From positions 4,588,001 to 4,652,000 of the forward strand of contig OZ220224.1 of the NCBI GenBank assembly GCA_964291485.2: 64,000 nt of DNA. The letters run 5' to 3'. How positions within the stretch are numbered: position 1 is the stretch's first letter; each line of letters opens with the position of its first letter. The notes under the pieces are model-generated. The model did no database searches and was not told where the DNA came from. It worked only from the letters and a program-made list of their open reading frames with translations. Below, piece by piece: positions 28,795 through 36,872 of this stretch. The position numbers were made by a program, and so were the translations under genes. The DNA comes from Kistimonas sp964291485 (GTDB taxonomy: Bacteria; Pseudomonadota; Gammaproteobacteria; Pseudomonadales; Endozoicomonadaceae).

Positions 28795-29018
28795 TAAAAA
28801 AACGCAGCCGTGAGGCTGCGTTTTGATACAGGCAGTAGCAGTAATGATACAAGCGGATCACTTTACAGGCTGTGCGGCCAATGCTTTTTTGCTTCCGTGC
28901 CGCGATTCCATGTTGGTTTCTTACCGCAAAAAAGCAACCTACAAAGTGATCAGCTTGCTGCCCCTTGTTGTTATTGTTATGGGCCAGATAGAGCGTCGTT
29001 CTTATTATTTTTATTGTG
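28795..29018 (-). ncRNA. CrcZ/CrcY-like small RNA, copy 3 (short form)
   Basis: Predicted transcript of about 224 nt. The +1 falls on CACAATAAAAATAATAAG, as in copy 1. A second A-rich motif (ATAACAATAACAACAA) is looped out by a GCCC/GGGC stem. The long-range stem 28942-28957 with 28850-28865 has base pairs differing from copies 1 and 2. An inner 11-bp perfect stem (28882-28892 with 28926-28936) replaces about 50 nt of the longer copies. It ends in ACGCAGCC/GGCTGCGT (28802-28821) with T-runs on both sides, so this hairpin also terminates the DUF885 gene. Confidence 0.78.
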
Positions 29019-29028
29019 ACTTTACTAT

Positions 29029-29045
29029 TACAGGTCTCGTGCCAG
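29029..29045 (-). promoter_or_regulatory. Sigma-54 type promoter of small RNA copy 3
   Basis: Minus strand CTGGCAC-GAGAC-CTGTA, GG and GT exactly 10 bases apart, nearly identical to copy 1. Confidence 0.75.
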
Positions 29046-29119
29046 AATTTAAATAATCAATAATTTCAATAAGATAGATTTAATTTTTATTGATAGACAG
29101 CTTTCCAGACAAGTGGTTT

Positions 29120-29167
29120 GTTACCGCTAATCACAATAACGGTAACGACTACCAGAGAGTGGGTAAC
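29120..29167 (-). promoter_or_regulatory. Upstream activator array of copy 3 (CbrB-like)
   Basis: GTTAC at 29120 and GTAAC at 29142 and 29163. The first two form a 7-bp inverted repeat (GTTACCG...CGGTAAC). The nearest lies 102 bases upstream of the predicted start. Confidence 0.7.
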
Positions 29168-29192
29168 AGACGTTTACAGTGACTCAGACGTA

Positions 29193-29981
29193 CTATTCCA
29201 GCACGTCGACTTTCACCTGTACTTCATACACAGTATCCACCGTACTGTATCGTCGCACATTGAAACCGGATGTCCGTCCAGAACCTTCCCGGCTGGTACT
29301 GCTCACGGTCAACCATTCACCGACCTTGCCGGATACCTGCGTATCCACCTTTCGGCGGTCAAACGACTCACCATCGTGCCGAACGCTGTCATCCGCATGG
29401 TAGATATCCAGCACCACCTGATTCCCCTGAACCCGGGCACTGGCGTAAAAACCCCGCTCAGCCTTCTTATAGTCGATTTTGGTGCGGTAACGACCATAGT
29501 CGTCAAACATATCCGTACTGACCGGTACTTCACGCCCCACGCTAATGTAAGCAGGCATACCTTCCGTTGCCCTGACGGTTTGTTCGCCCCGTTGTTTACT
29601 CTTGCTGGAGCCGGTAGAAATGACGACACTTCCCTGTCCCTGACCATCACTGGTGACAACACCATCCACACCGACGGTTCGCCCGGCCAGCGTCTTACTT
29701 CCCGGAGTACGCACCGTAATCATCAACTGGTGGGGCGGGCTATCCAGCTTACTGACCAGCGCCTTGACGGCTTCGAACTCTTCATCCGTCACCTTGAGCA
29801 CAAGATTTTCACGGTAGGGCATTACGATACTGTCCTTCGACAGCAGCGGCTTGACCAGCTTGGCCACTTCGTTGGAATCTGCACGAAACAGGCTGATATT
29901 CTGAATCTGACGTTCAGCCGCCACGGCAGCCTGAGCCAGACAGACTGTCGCTATCAAAACCAGTAACAACCGACGCATCAT
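29193..29981 (-). CDS. Exported protein with secretin N0/NolW-like domain
   Basis: 262 residues from the ATG at 29981, which begins a clean signal peptide (MMRRLLLVLIATVCLAQAAVA). The first mature 80 residues (ISLFRADSNEVAKLVKPLLS, then a VKALVSKLDSPPHQLMITV strand) look like the small secretin-type N domain that forms periplasmic rings. The rest is beta-rich and Ser/Thr-rich. No secretion genes are nearby, so the role is open. An upstream ATG at 30038 would bury the signal peptide. Confidence 0.75.
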   Translation of the reverse strand: MMRRLLLVLIATVCLAQAAVAAERQIQNISLFRADSNEVAKLVKPLLSKDSIVMPYRENLVLKVTDEEFEAVKALVSKLDSPPHQLMITVRTPGSKTLAGRTVGVDGVVTSDGQGQGSVVISTGSSKSKQRGEQTVRATEGMPAYISVGREVPVSTDMFDDYGRYRTKIDYKKAERGFYASARVQGNQVVLDIYHADDSVRHDGESFDRRKVDTQVSGKVGEWLTVSSTSREGSGRTSGFNVRRYSTVDTVYEVQVKVDVLE

Positions 29982-30070
29982 TGTTGGCCATCTCCCTGTG
30001 TCTGCATTCACACAATGCCTGATTGTCTCACTATACAATAGTCCTTTCAGCGACCTGTGCGCGGCAGACC

Positions 30071-30649
30071 TTATACCGGCATGGCGTGTATCTGGTGATC
30101 ATCAACAACAAAGTGGTACAAGTCGGCATATTCATCCCGCAGTTGCTGCATGCCCATTTCCCGCTTCTGATCGTCCAGTTCTTTATTAATTATCGCAATA
30201 TCCTCTGGCTGCAGGCAGTCATCAATACGCGGCAAGATAAACTGGTTTTCACAGTCCAGGTGTTCCAGCTGCAAGTCAATGTAGCGCCGGTAATCCTGCA
30301 TGACGTTTTCTATAGGCACGACCTGATCGTTGGCGATAGCATTGAAGTTTGCTTCCAGCTTGCGGGTCAGCGCTTCCAGGCTTTCATGCTGCGCGATCAC
30401 CCGGCTGATGGCTTCCCGTAGTTCAGGATCAATATCGTGGGCACACATCATGGAAAACACCCGGTCTTCCAGCGGATGGTGAAAATGTTCGGGCCAAGTG
30501 CGAATGTAGTCGAGGGCATCCAGAATCACCGAGAGCTTCGGTGATCGGCTGTCGTCTTCGCTATACGACGCCATTTCCTGATCCAACCGGTCGAGCAAGC
30601 GTTTTAAATGTTTATGGTCAGTCTTGAGACGTTCCAACAGGCGCGACAT
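30071..30649 (-). CDS. Hemerythrin domain-containing protein
   Basis: 192 residues; a four-helix di-iron protein that binds O2 or senses oxygen, iron or NO. Iron-ligand pattern: DHKHLKRLL near the N-terminus, HFHHPLEDRVF, VIAQHESLEALT and YIDLQLEHLDCENQFILPRI. GGGGGAGGTGACC directly precedes the ATG at 30649, so the upstream ATG at 30670 is rejected. No fused output domain. Confidence 0.88.
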   Translation of the reverse strand: MSRLLERLKTDHKHLKRLLDRLDQEMASYSEDDSRSPKLSVILDALDYIRTWPEHFHHPLEDRVFSMMCAHDIDPELREAISRVIAQHESLEALTRKLEANFNAIANDQVVPIENVMQDYRRYIDLQLEHLDCENQFILPRIDDCLQPEDIAIINKELDDQKREMGMQQLRDEYADLYHFVVDDHQIHAMPV

Positions 30650-30780
30650 GGTCACCTCCCCCTTCGCCAAATGTTGTTATGTAAACTCTGGCTTCAGGGT
30701 TAACCACATACGCAATGGGCGCATTGACCGGTATCATGGTACCCGTGAGATTCACACGGGCTGATCCTGAATCCTTTGTC

Positions 30781-31254
30781 TCAGCGGGCAATCTCTGCCG
30801 TTACGGCACGGGTCAAACCCACAAGATCATTGGGCGCCAGCTCGATTTCCAGTCCGCGACGACCGGCGCTGACATAGATAGTTTCAAACTGCAGGGCAGA
30901 ACTATCCAGCACCGTCAGCAGTCGTTTCTTCTGCCCCAGAGGACTGATTCCTCCCACCACATAACCGGTGGCACGCTCCGCATCTTTTGGATTAGCCATA
31001 TCAGCTTTCTTCGCTTTCAGAGCTTTAGCGCATGCCTTCAAATCCAGTTGGTGGGTGACGGGCACAATCGCCACGCCCAGCTGGCGAGCATCGCCATTGA
31101 GCGACACCAGCAGTGTTTTAAAGACCCGGTTACCGTCCAGCCCAAGTACATCTGCGGCTTCCGTCCCATAGGAGGCAACTGACGGGTCATGCTCATACTG
31201 GTGGATGTGATGGGTAATGCCTTGCTTGCGGGCAATATTAATGGCTGGTGTCAT
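30781..31254 (-). CDS. ybaK: Cys-tRNA(Pro)/Cys-tRNA(Cys) deacylase
   Basis: 157 residues, full length for the YbaK family, which clears mischarged Cys-tRNA(Pro) made by prolyl-tRNA synthetase. Family stretches: GTEAADVLGLDGNRVFKTLLVSLNG, KKADMANPKDAERATGYVVGGISPLGQKK and a final NDLVGLTRAVTAEIA. Stand-alone gene. Confidence 0.93.
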   Translation of the reverse strand: MTPAINIARKQGITHHIHQYEHDPSVASYGTEAADVLGLDGNRVFKTLLVSLNGDARQLGVAIVPVTHQLDLKACAKALKAKKADMANPKDAERATGYVVGGISPLGQKKRLLTVLDSSALQFETIYVSAGRRGLEIELAPNDLVGLTRAVTAEIAR

Positions 31255-31436
31255 GGAAACCGTATCGCTGGATCATGCAATAAAGCTCGCATCATAATCC
31301 TTTGGTAATCAGGATCAACTTCTGCAAGGGTTACCTTAGAAACAGCAGCGAAAAGAAAAAATAAGCAGTCACAAGCGGACAAGTGGTGAACAATCAATAC
31401 TCCCCCCAAAAAAAGCAGGCGTCATTTGAACTGTCA

Positions 31437-32588
31437 TCACAGTGTGATGTAATGCGAGAACTGTTCTGGCGTTATTCTTTTAGCTGGATCTTCCCTCAAC
31501 AACGCCAGAATATAAACTAGGCAACGTGCATGGAAATCAGGCAGACAGCGTATAACTGCCACATTGGGCCTGTGATCCTGATCGAAGACCCTATCGAAAC
31601 CAGTGCAGTATTTATTTACTTCCTCATTCAAGCGGTAATTAATGGAGGTAAAATGGAGATTAATTCGCCTGAAGAGCATGTTATAACAGGCTTGTTCAAA
31701 CTCTTGAAAAGTCTTATAAACTAGCATTACTTTCTTGTTTTTCTCAATCAGATACCTAACTCTGTCAAATGGGTGCGCACAAGCCTGCATGAACATCACC
31801 CCCATTGCCCAATAATCACTTTCCATTGAGTACTGTTTGGCATGGAAAACCTCAGGAGACCAGTAAGCTGATGTACCTACGCGGCGCTTCTCATTCTCTG
31901 CCTGCCTTATCACGAAACCAAAGTCGCTGATTTTCCAGACATTATCTACCAATAAAATATTTTTGCCTTTTATATCTCTGTGAAGACACACTTGACCATG
32001 AAGATAAGATACTCCTGCACAAACATCTGTGATCAGCCGTCTTATGTTTCTTTTTGAAAGGCGTCCTGAGTGTTTTCGCAGGTAATTTGATAAGTCTCCA
32101 CCAGCGACAGGCATAATCAATACGACTGCGTTCTGGTACTCGAATGTATGGACAATACTGATAACATTTCGATGTTTTAATATCTTCAGGTATTCAGCTT
32201 CCTTGCGAATGCTATCAATGGCTTCTTTCCGCTTTTTATCCGGTAGTTCGGGTTTGACAGTTTTTACGGCATAAGGCCTGGAGAACAATCCGGGTTTTAT
32301 CTTGTAAACTGCGCCATATCCACCTTCCGCCAGACATTTAAGAGCGGATAAATCTGTCGTTTTAAATGCTTCCTCAACAGCCAGAACCCTTCTATCAATA
32401 TTCTCCTCACGTGCGACATCCCGGCTTGGCAACTGACAAGAACTTGTCTGCTGATCCCCCCCGGATGTCGCCGATAAACGGCTCCGGGCGCTAGATCTCA
32501 GTGGAACGGGGCCGAGAGGATATACATACATGCTCGTAAGCTCAGAGGATGATGTTGCCCCTTTGGCAGGTTGAATGGATGCAGCCAC
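31437..32588 (-). CDS. Eukaryotic-type serine/threonine protein kinase
   Basis: 383 residues. Kinase core about 83-383 with all key residues: Gly-loop GGYGAV (89-94), Lys K109 in AVK, acidic partner near 130, HRDIKGKN (203-210) with catalytic D205, DFG (222-224), SPE in place of APE (244-246), and D258/W260 of subdomain IX. The N-terminal 80 residues are low-complexity and polar. No transmembrane or PASTA segment, unlike typical bacterial Hanks kinases, so it may act in the cytosol or as an effector. GTG start with GAGGG upstream. No linked phosphatase. An insert of about 60 residues lies between subdomains IX and XI. Confidence 0.9.
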   Translation of the reverse strand: MAASIQPAKGATSSSELTSMYVYPLGPVPLRSSARSRLSATSGGDQQTSSCQLPSRDVAREENIDRRVLAVEEAFKTTDLSALKCLAEGGYGAVYKIKPGLFSRPYAVKTVKPELPDKKRKEAIDSIRKEAEYLKILKHRNVISIVHTFEYQNAVVLIMPVAGGDLSNYLRKHSGRLSKRNIRRLITDVCAGVSYLHGQVCLHRDIKGKNILLVDNVWKISDFGFVIRQAENEKRRVGTSAYWSPEVFHAKQYSMESDYWAMGVMFMQACAHPFDRVRYLIEKNKKVMLVYKTFQEFEQACYNMLFRRINLHFTSINYRLNEEVNKYCTGFDRVFDQDHRPNVAVIRCLPDFHARCLVYILALLREDPAKRITPEQFSHYITL

Positions 32589-32806
32589 GACATTTCCCTC
32601 TTTCGCTATATAAAATCAAATTGACAGCTATCCAATGGGAAAGTTCACAGCCTCCTGACCACAGTGTTTAAATCGGCATCTTTCGGGTTCAATAGCGACT
32701 GGGAGATCATGAATTGCCGTTTAATAACCCTGTGCCCTGCTATATTTCCAGCCTTGGTTCTACGCTAACCCACCATTCACTATCAGTACGCCGAGTGGAA
32801 AACGCC

Positions 32807-33745
32807 ATGGTTTCAACCAGCAAGCAACGTGTCGCCGTTATTGGTTCTACAGGACAGATTGGACTGCCACTGACCACCAACCTGTTGTTGCAGGGGCATG
32901 ACGTCACCCTGCTGGCACGAGCCCGAAACCGGCCACAAAACGACACGCTGCAGGCATTGGAACAAAAAGGCGCACGTCTGGTAGAGCTTACGGATATGTC
33001 TGATGTAACGGCCATGACCAATGCGCTGTCGGGCATGGATACGCTGATCTGTGCAGTACCCGGCTCAAAAGAAATCATCACACAGTCAGAACCACTCTGG
33101 CTGGAAGCCGCCATAAGGGCGGGGATAAAGCGGTTTGTCCCTACCGAGTTTGGCGCACACACCCATGCACTTAAGATGGGTGAAGGGGAAGTGTTTGATA
33201 ATAAAAAACGCCTGCATGACAAACTGTTCAACGCAGATATTGGCTGGACGCTGTTTTATAACGGCGGCATTTTCGATTATTTCCTGCCAAATTTCCGCTT
33301 TTTCCCGAAGATCACAACGTTCGGCGATCTCGATCTCCCCATCTACACGCACCATATTGAAGACATTGGCCGTATAGCAGCACGAGCGCTGACCGATGAG
33401 CGCACTCTGAACCATTGCGTACAAATGGATTTCAATGTGCTGACGCAAAACCGGATGCTGAGTTTGCTCAGAGACAGCTTCCCGGCCTATCCCTTTGAGT
33501 ATCAGCATTATTCAACCGATTACATTATTGAAGCACGCACCAGCGCCGGTAACGAAGTAAGCGCCAAGAAAGGCGCAGAAACGGATCTCGAACGCTGGGG
33601 CATTAATTACGTGGTTTATGTGCTGGGTAAGCTGGCCGCCTTCACGAAAGATACCCTAAAAGCCAGCGAACTCTACCCCGACTTCAAGGTCATACAAACG
33701 CCCGAGCAGGCACTGCTTGATCGGCGGTTTGTCTTTGAATGGTGA
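32807..33745 (+). CDS. NmrA-like / isoflavone reductase-like NAD(P)-binding protein
   Basis: 312 residues from the ATG at 32807 (GAGTGGA upstream); the open frame starts at 32714 but that extension is not conserved-looking. Rossmann motif VAVIGSTGQIGLPLTTNLL, then a substrate region FVPTEFGAHTHAL...KKRLHDKLFNADIGWTLFYNG typical of the plant-fungal isoflavone reductase/NmrA group. Either a redox enzyme or a redox-sensing regulator; a eukaryote-like flavour is likely but not proven. Confidence 0.82.
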   Translation: MVSTSKQRVAVIGSTGQIGLPLTTNLLLQGHDVTLLARARNRPQNDTLQALEQKGARLVELTDMSDVTAMTNALSGMDTLICAVPGSKEIITQSEPLWLEAAIRAGIKRFVPTEFGAHTHALKMGEGEVFDNKKRLHDKLFNADIGWTLFYNGGIFDYFLPNFRFFPKITTFGDLDLPIYTHHIEDIGRIAARALTDERTLNHCVQMDFNVLTQNRMLSLLRDSFPAYPFEYQHYSTDYIIEARTSAGNEVSAKKGAETDLERWGINYVVYVLGKLAAFTKDTLKASELYPDFKVIQTPEQALLDRRFVFEW

Positions 33746-33771
33746 GTAACTGCTGCTGTACGGATTGAAAA

Positions 33772-33794
33772 ACAGCCTCTGCTCTAGAGGCTGT
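33772..33794 (-). terminator. Rho-independent terminator between convergent genes
   Basis: ACAGCCTCT, loop GCTCT, AGAGGCTGT, with TTTTT following on the minus strand. It ends the YbjQ-family gene. Confidence 0.8.
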
Positions 33795-33822
33795 CAACAA
33801 AAGAAAACCCGTCAGAAAAGTC

Positions 33823-34146
33823 CTATTGATCCAGAGAAACCGCCGTACCGCTGATACTGACCATCAGCATACTGCCCTGCTCACCGACCACTTCGTAGTC
33901 AAGGTCGATCCCCACCACCCCATTGGCGCCGAGCGCCCGGGCATTGTCTTCCAGTTCAGAAAACGCCACCTGTCGTGCCTTGGCCAATTCTTTCTCGTAG
34001 GCACCAGAGCGACCACCAATAATATCGCGCAGCCCGGCAAACAGATCTTTGAACAGGTTCGCTCCCATGATTGCCTCACCTACGACGATCCCCCGGTAGT
34101 GGGTAATGGTACGGCCCTGTACCGTCGGCGTTGTCGTCATCAGCAT
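33823..34146 (-). CDS. YbjQ/UPF0145 family protein
   Basis: 107 residues from the ATG at 34146, which has GGGAGG six bases upstream; the longer reading from 34200 is rejected. Signature GEAIMGANLFKDLFAGLRDIIGGRSGAYEKELAKAR followed by ALGANGVVGIDLDYEVVG is the family hallmark. Forms small pentameric rings in structures of relatives; function unknown. Confidence 0.93.
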   Translation of the reverse strand: MLMTTTPTVQGRTITHYRGIVVGEAIMGANLFKDLFAGLRDIIGGRSGAYEKELAKARQVAFSELEDNARALGANGVVGIDLDYEVVGEQGSMLMVSISGTAVSLDQ

Positions 34147-34264
34147 CAGAAACCTCCCGGGACATAGCCCCATTGACCGCTGATAACTATTGCCCGTCAT
34201 GTCGGGTCTCGCCAGTTATAAACAACAAAGATTCCGAATTACCTGTTGCCACATAGGTGACGTT

Positions 34265-34585
34265 TCACGACAAACCGTACTCCCGCTCAACCCGACAGAT
34301 ACGAACACGGTAGTCTCTATACCATTGTTGTTTACCCCGATGCTGCGCTTCCTGATGATCCACATTCGCTTTCCAGGCACGGATGGCAGCGAGATCCTGC
34401 CAGTAAGAGACCGTGATACCCAATCCATCGCGGGCAGACTCAACGCCCAGGAATCCCGGTTGTTCCTGCGCCAGTTCCAGCATGTGCATAGCCATGTCGT
34501 TGTAACCGGCCTCATCCTCTGTCCGCCGTGAGGTGAAGATCACCGCGTAATAGGGCGGTTCCGGCGTGTCAGCAATTGTTGTCAT
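34265..34585 (-). CDS. Antibiotic biosynthesis monooxygenase (ABM) domain protein
   Basis: 106-residue dimeric alpha-beta barrel type. The pattern YNDMAMHMLELAQEQPGFLGVESARD...SYWQDLAAIRAWK is characteristic. Such small proteins are stress- or quinone-related oxygenases in many bacteria; the substrate is unknown. Confidence 0.88.
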   Translation of the reverse strand: MTTIADTPEPPYYAVIFTSRRTEDEAGYNDMAMHMLELAQEQPGFLGVESARDGLGITVSYWQDLAAIRAWKANVDHQEAQHRGKQQWYRDYRVRICRVEREYGLS

Positions 34586-34607
34586 AATTTTCAGATTCCA
34601 GAAACAG

Positions 34608-34632
34608 AAAAGGCCGCCAAACGGCAGCCTTT
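34608..34632 (-). terminator. Cytochrome c5 terminator
   Basis: AAAGGC and GCCTTT arms with inner CGCC/GGCA pairing (one mismatch), followed on the minus strand by TTTTCTGTTTCT. Confidence 0.75.
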
Positions 34633-34657
34633 CAGGACGCGAATTACCTGAACCGGA

Positions 34658-35113
34658 TCAGGGCTTCAGGCCACTCATGTATTCAATCGCACCACTGATT
34701 TCATCACTGGAACAGTCACCACAGGTACCATTTGCGGGCATGGAACGGATACCGTTGATCGCATTGTTCAGGATGGTCTGGTAGGAACCGGCATCGGCCA
34801 GTCGCTTGTCCCAGGTGGCCTTGTCGCCTTTCTTGGGCGCACCCAGTACGCCGGCGGTATGACAGGCAGTACAGTAGGTGTTGTAAACCTGTTCACCACT
34901 GCGCGGACCGGATGCAACGGCTGCCGCACCACCACCGGCCGCACATTCTTCACCAGCCACACAGAGACTGCCCACGGGTTTGATCCGGTCGGTGATTTCA
35001 CTGCGGGTGACTTCATCCAGATCCCCAACGGGCTTGGCCATGACCAGTCCGGCAAACAGTCCCCCCAGCAGTACTGCAGCCTGTACAGCGCGCATCTTTT
35101 TGAAGTATGCCAC
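34658..35113 (-). CDS. Cytochrome c5-like c-type cytochrome
   Basis: 151 residues; signal/anchor (about 7-26), then a low-complexity link and one haem domain. Haem site CTACH at 81-85, axial Met M125 in IRSMPANG, extra Cys pair CGDC (131-134) as in cytochrome c5. Periplasmic electron carrier. GTG start at 35113 with GAGGA seven bases upstream. Confidence 0.92.
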   Translation of the reverse strand: MAYFKKMRAVQAAVLLGGLFAGLVMAKPVGDLDEVTRSEITDRIKPVGSLCVAGEECAAGGGAAAVASGPRSGEQVYNTYCTACHTAGVLGAPKKGDKATWDKRLADAGSYQTILNNAINGIRSMPANGTCGDCSSDEISGAIEYMSGLKP

Positions 35114-35339
35114 TAGTCGTTCCTCATCATCTGACGCTTGAGCTCCACCCGACGATTATCGTTATGAAATTGTGTCACACCGGGCTGGCCTGAATTGTTA
35201 TAGCAGCCGCGATTATACGCCAAACCTGCGGCCAGCAACAATTCCGATTAACTGTCAATTCCGGCATACACTGGCGAACCACGGCGATTACACCTACGCT
35301 GGCAGCGGCTTTCATCCTGACGAGCAACGGAGTACTACC

Positions 35340-36233
35340 GTGCGCTACTGGTTAATCCTGCTGCAATGTGTGTTGCTTTCCTGGTCGCTAACCACCTTTG
35401 CCACTTCGCCTGTAACCACACCGGAAGCCCTGCCACCCCTGCGGGTCGGCAGTGCCGGCGATTATCCCCCGCTGACGCTGCTGAAACCGGATGGCACCTG
35501 GGAAGGTTTCGCCATCGATATGGCGCGCAACCTGGCCGCGCACCTGGGCCGTGAACTGGAGCTGGTCAAAACCAGCTGGCCAACACTGCATGCCGACCTT
35601 TCCGCCGGTAAGTTTGACCTGGCCATGGGCGGCATTTCCTTTACCGAAGGCCGAAGCCAGCAGTTCCTGATGAGTGAGATGGTGTTTGAAGACGGCAAAG
35701 TCGCCCTGACCAACTGCCAGCTCCATCCCTACCTGTACTACTATTCCACGGCTGATCTGCTGGCTTTGCTGAACCAGCCCCTGGTCTGCGGCTCCCCGCT
35801 ATTGATGGATACCGTGCTGACGCCCAAGCAGCAATACTGGATGGGCGTGAAATGCGGCGGCACCAAACCGCCGGATCATGTGCCGTTCGAATACCTGCAT
35901 CCACCGGTACAGGTGGTGGAAAACCCCGGCGGTACCAACGAGTTGCTGGCCAAACAATGGCTACCGAAAGCGGCCATCACCATCGCCCATGACAATGTGG
36001 AACCTTTCCGCACCCTGGTTGAACTGAAAGCCCATGTGATGATCACGGACCGGGTGGAAGCCCTGTATAAAAGCCGGGTGATGCCAGAACTGTGCGTGAT
36101 AAACCCTGATGCACCCTTCAACCGGAGCCCCAAGGTGTATATGACACGCAAAGAGAGCAAGGCGCTGATGCAAGAGGTTAACGAATGGCTGGAACAGGTG
36201 GATAAAGCCTCAATCCAGAGCCACTGGTTTTGA
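35340..36233 (+). CDS. Periplasmic solute-binding protein, family 3 (cyclohexadienyl dehydratase-like)
   Basis: 297 residues from a GTG at 35340 with GGAG nine bases upstream; this start begins the signal peptide. The fold pattern LRVGSAGDYPPLTLLKPDGTWEGFAIDMARNLA is family 3. NPGGTNE (about residue 197) matches the ligand-carboxylate motif of cyclohexadienyl dehydratase PheC, so it may be enzyme-like rather than a transporter subunit. No ABC genes nearby. Confidence 0.82.
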   Translation: MRYWLILLQCVLLSWSLTTFATSPVTTPEALPPLRVGSAGDYPPLTLLKPDGTWEGFAIDMARNLAAHLGRELELVKTSWPTLHADLSAGKFDLAMGGISFTEGRSQQFLMSEMVFEDGKVALTNCQLHPYLYYYSTADLLALLNQPLVCGSPLLMDTVLTPKQQYWMGVKCGGTKPPDHVPFEYLHPPVQVVENPGGTNELLAKQWLPKAAITIAHDNVEPFRTLVELKAHVMITDRVEALYKSRVMPELCVINPDAPFNRSPKVYMTRKESKALMQEVNEWLEQVDKASIQSHWF

Positions 36234-36386
36234 TTCAAAGCACCGCATCCGTTACGCCGCCACCGACGCCCGTATCATGGCACCGATTAGGGAGAAATCC
36301 GCAAAAAAGCATGGACTTGGCTATATGTCCTGAGTATTATGGGCGCCGCTGGCAGCGGTCAAAAACCGTGTCTGCAATGGCGTTAT

Positions 36387-36463
<77 letters not shown>

Positions 36464-36555
36464 TAAAAATCCTCGTCCCACTCAATGCCTCCCCAGTCAG
36501 TAAATACTTCAGATGTACCTACCAGTAACCTCTAAAAAAGTACATGAAAGGTACA

Positions 36556-36798
36556 ATGGCTACTTTCATTCAGTAAAAATAAAGCTTATGAAAAGCGATA
36601 TTAAAATAGAAACGCTAGCCGCTTAAGACCAAAACATTCTCTACCAAGCAAGAAGCTAAACGCTGGGCTATCGAGTACAAGCAGCATATTGCTCTTGCCG
36701 AAAAGTCACCCAGTGATGATATGACGTTTAGTGCACTGGCGCCTCTCTACCAGGAAGACTGCAGGCCTCGCTTACAGAAACGTAAGCGTGGAGTGTAG
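36556..36798 (+). pseudogene. Remnant of a tyrosine-recombinase (phage/island integrase) gene
   Basis: One reading frame starts MATFIQ (36556), is broken by stops, then continues from 36619 as PLKTKTFSTKQEAKRWAIEY and about 40 more residues to a TAG at 36796. The KTFSTKQEAKRWA pattern is the N-terminal SAM-like segment of P4/phage integrases, and MATFI is a common integrase start. The catalytic domain is gone. Its place next to the tRNA-Arg 3' end is a classic integration site, so this marks an old island boundary. Confidence 0.7.
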
Positions 36799-36872
36799 TG
36801 GTTCAATGATCCCGGACACCATTTTCGGTGAAAAAGTCACCCGTTACAGCACAACGACTCAGACGAACAGCA

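Noticed and set aside
19491..29167. Reading the three repeats as integron attC sites or a mobile element
   Set aside because: No GTTRRRY/RYYYAAC core pairs, no integrase or cassette order; promoter, A-rich motifs and terminator fit a small RNA better.
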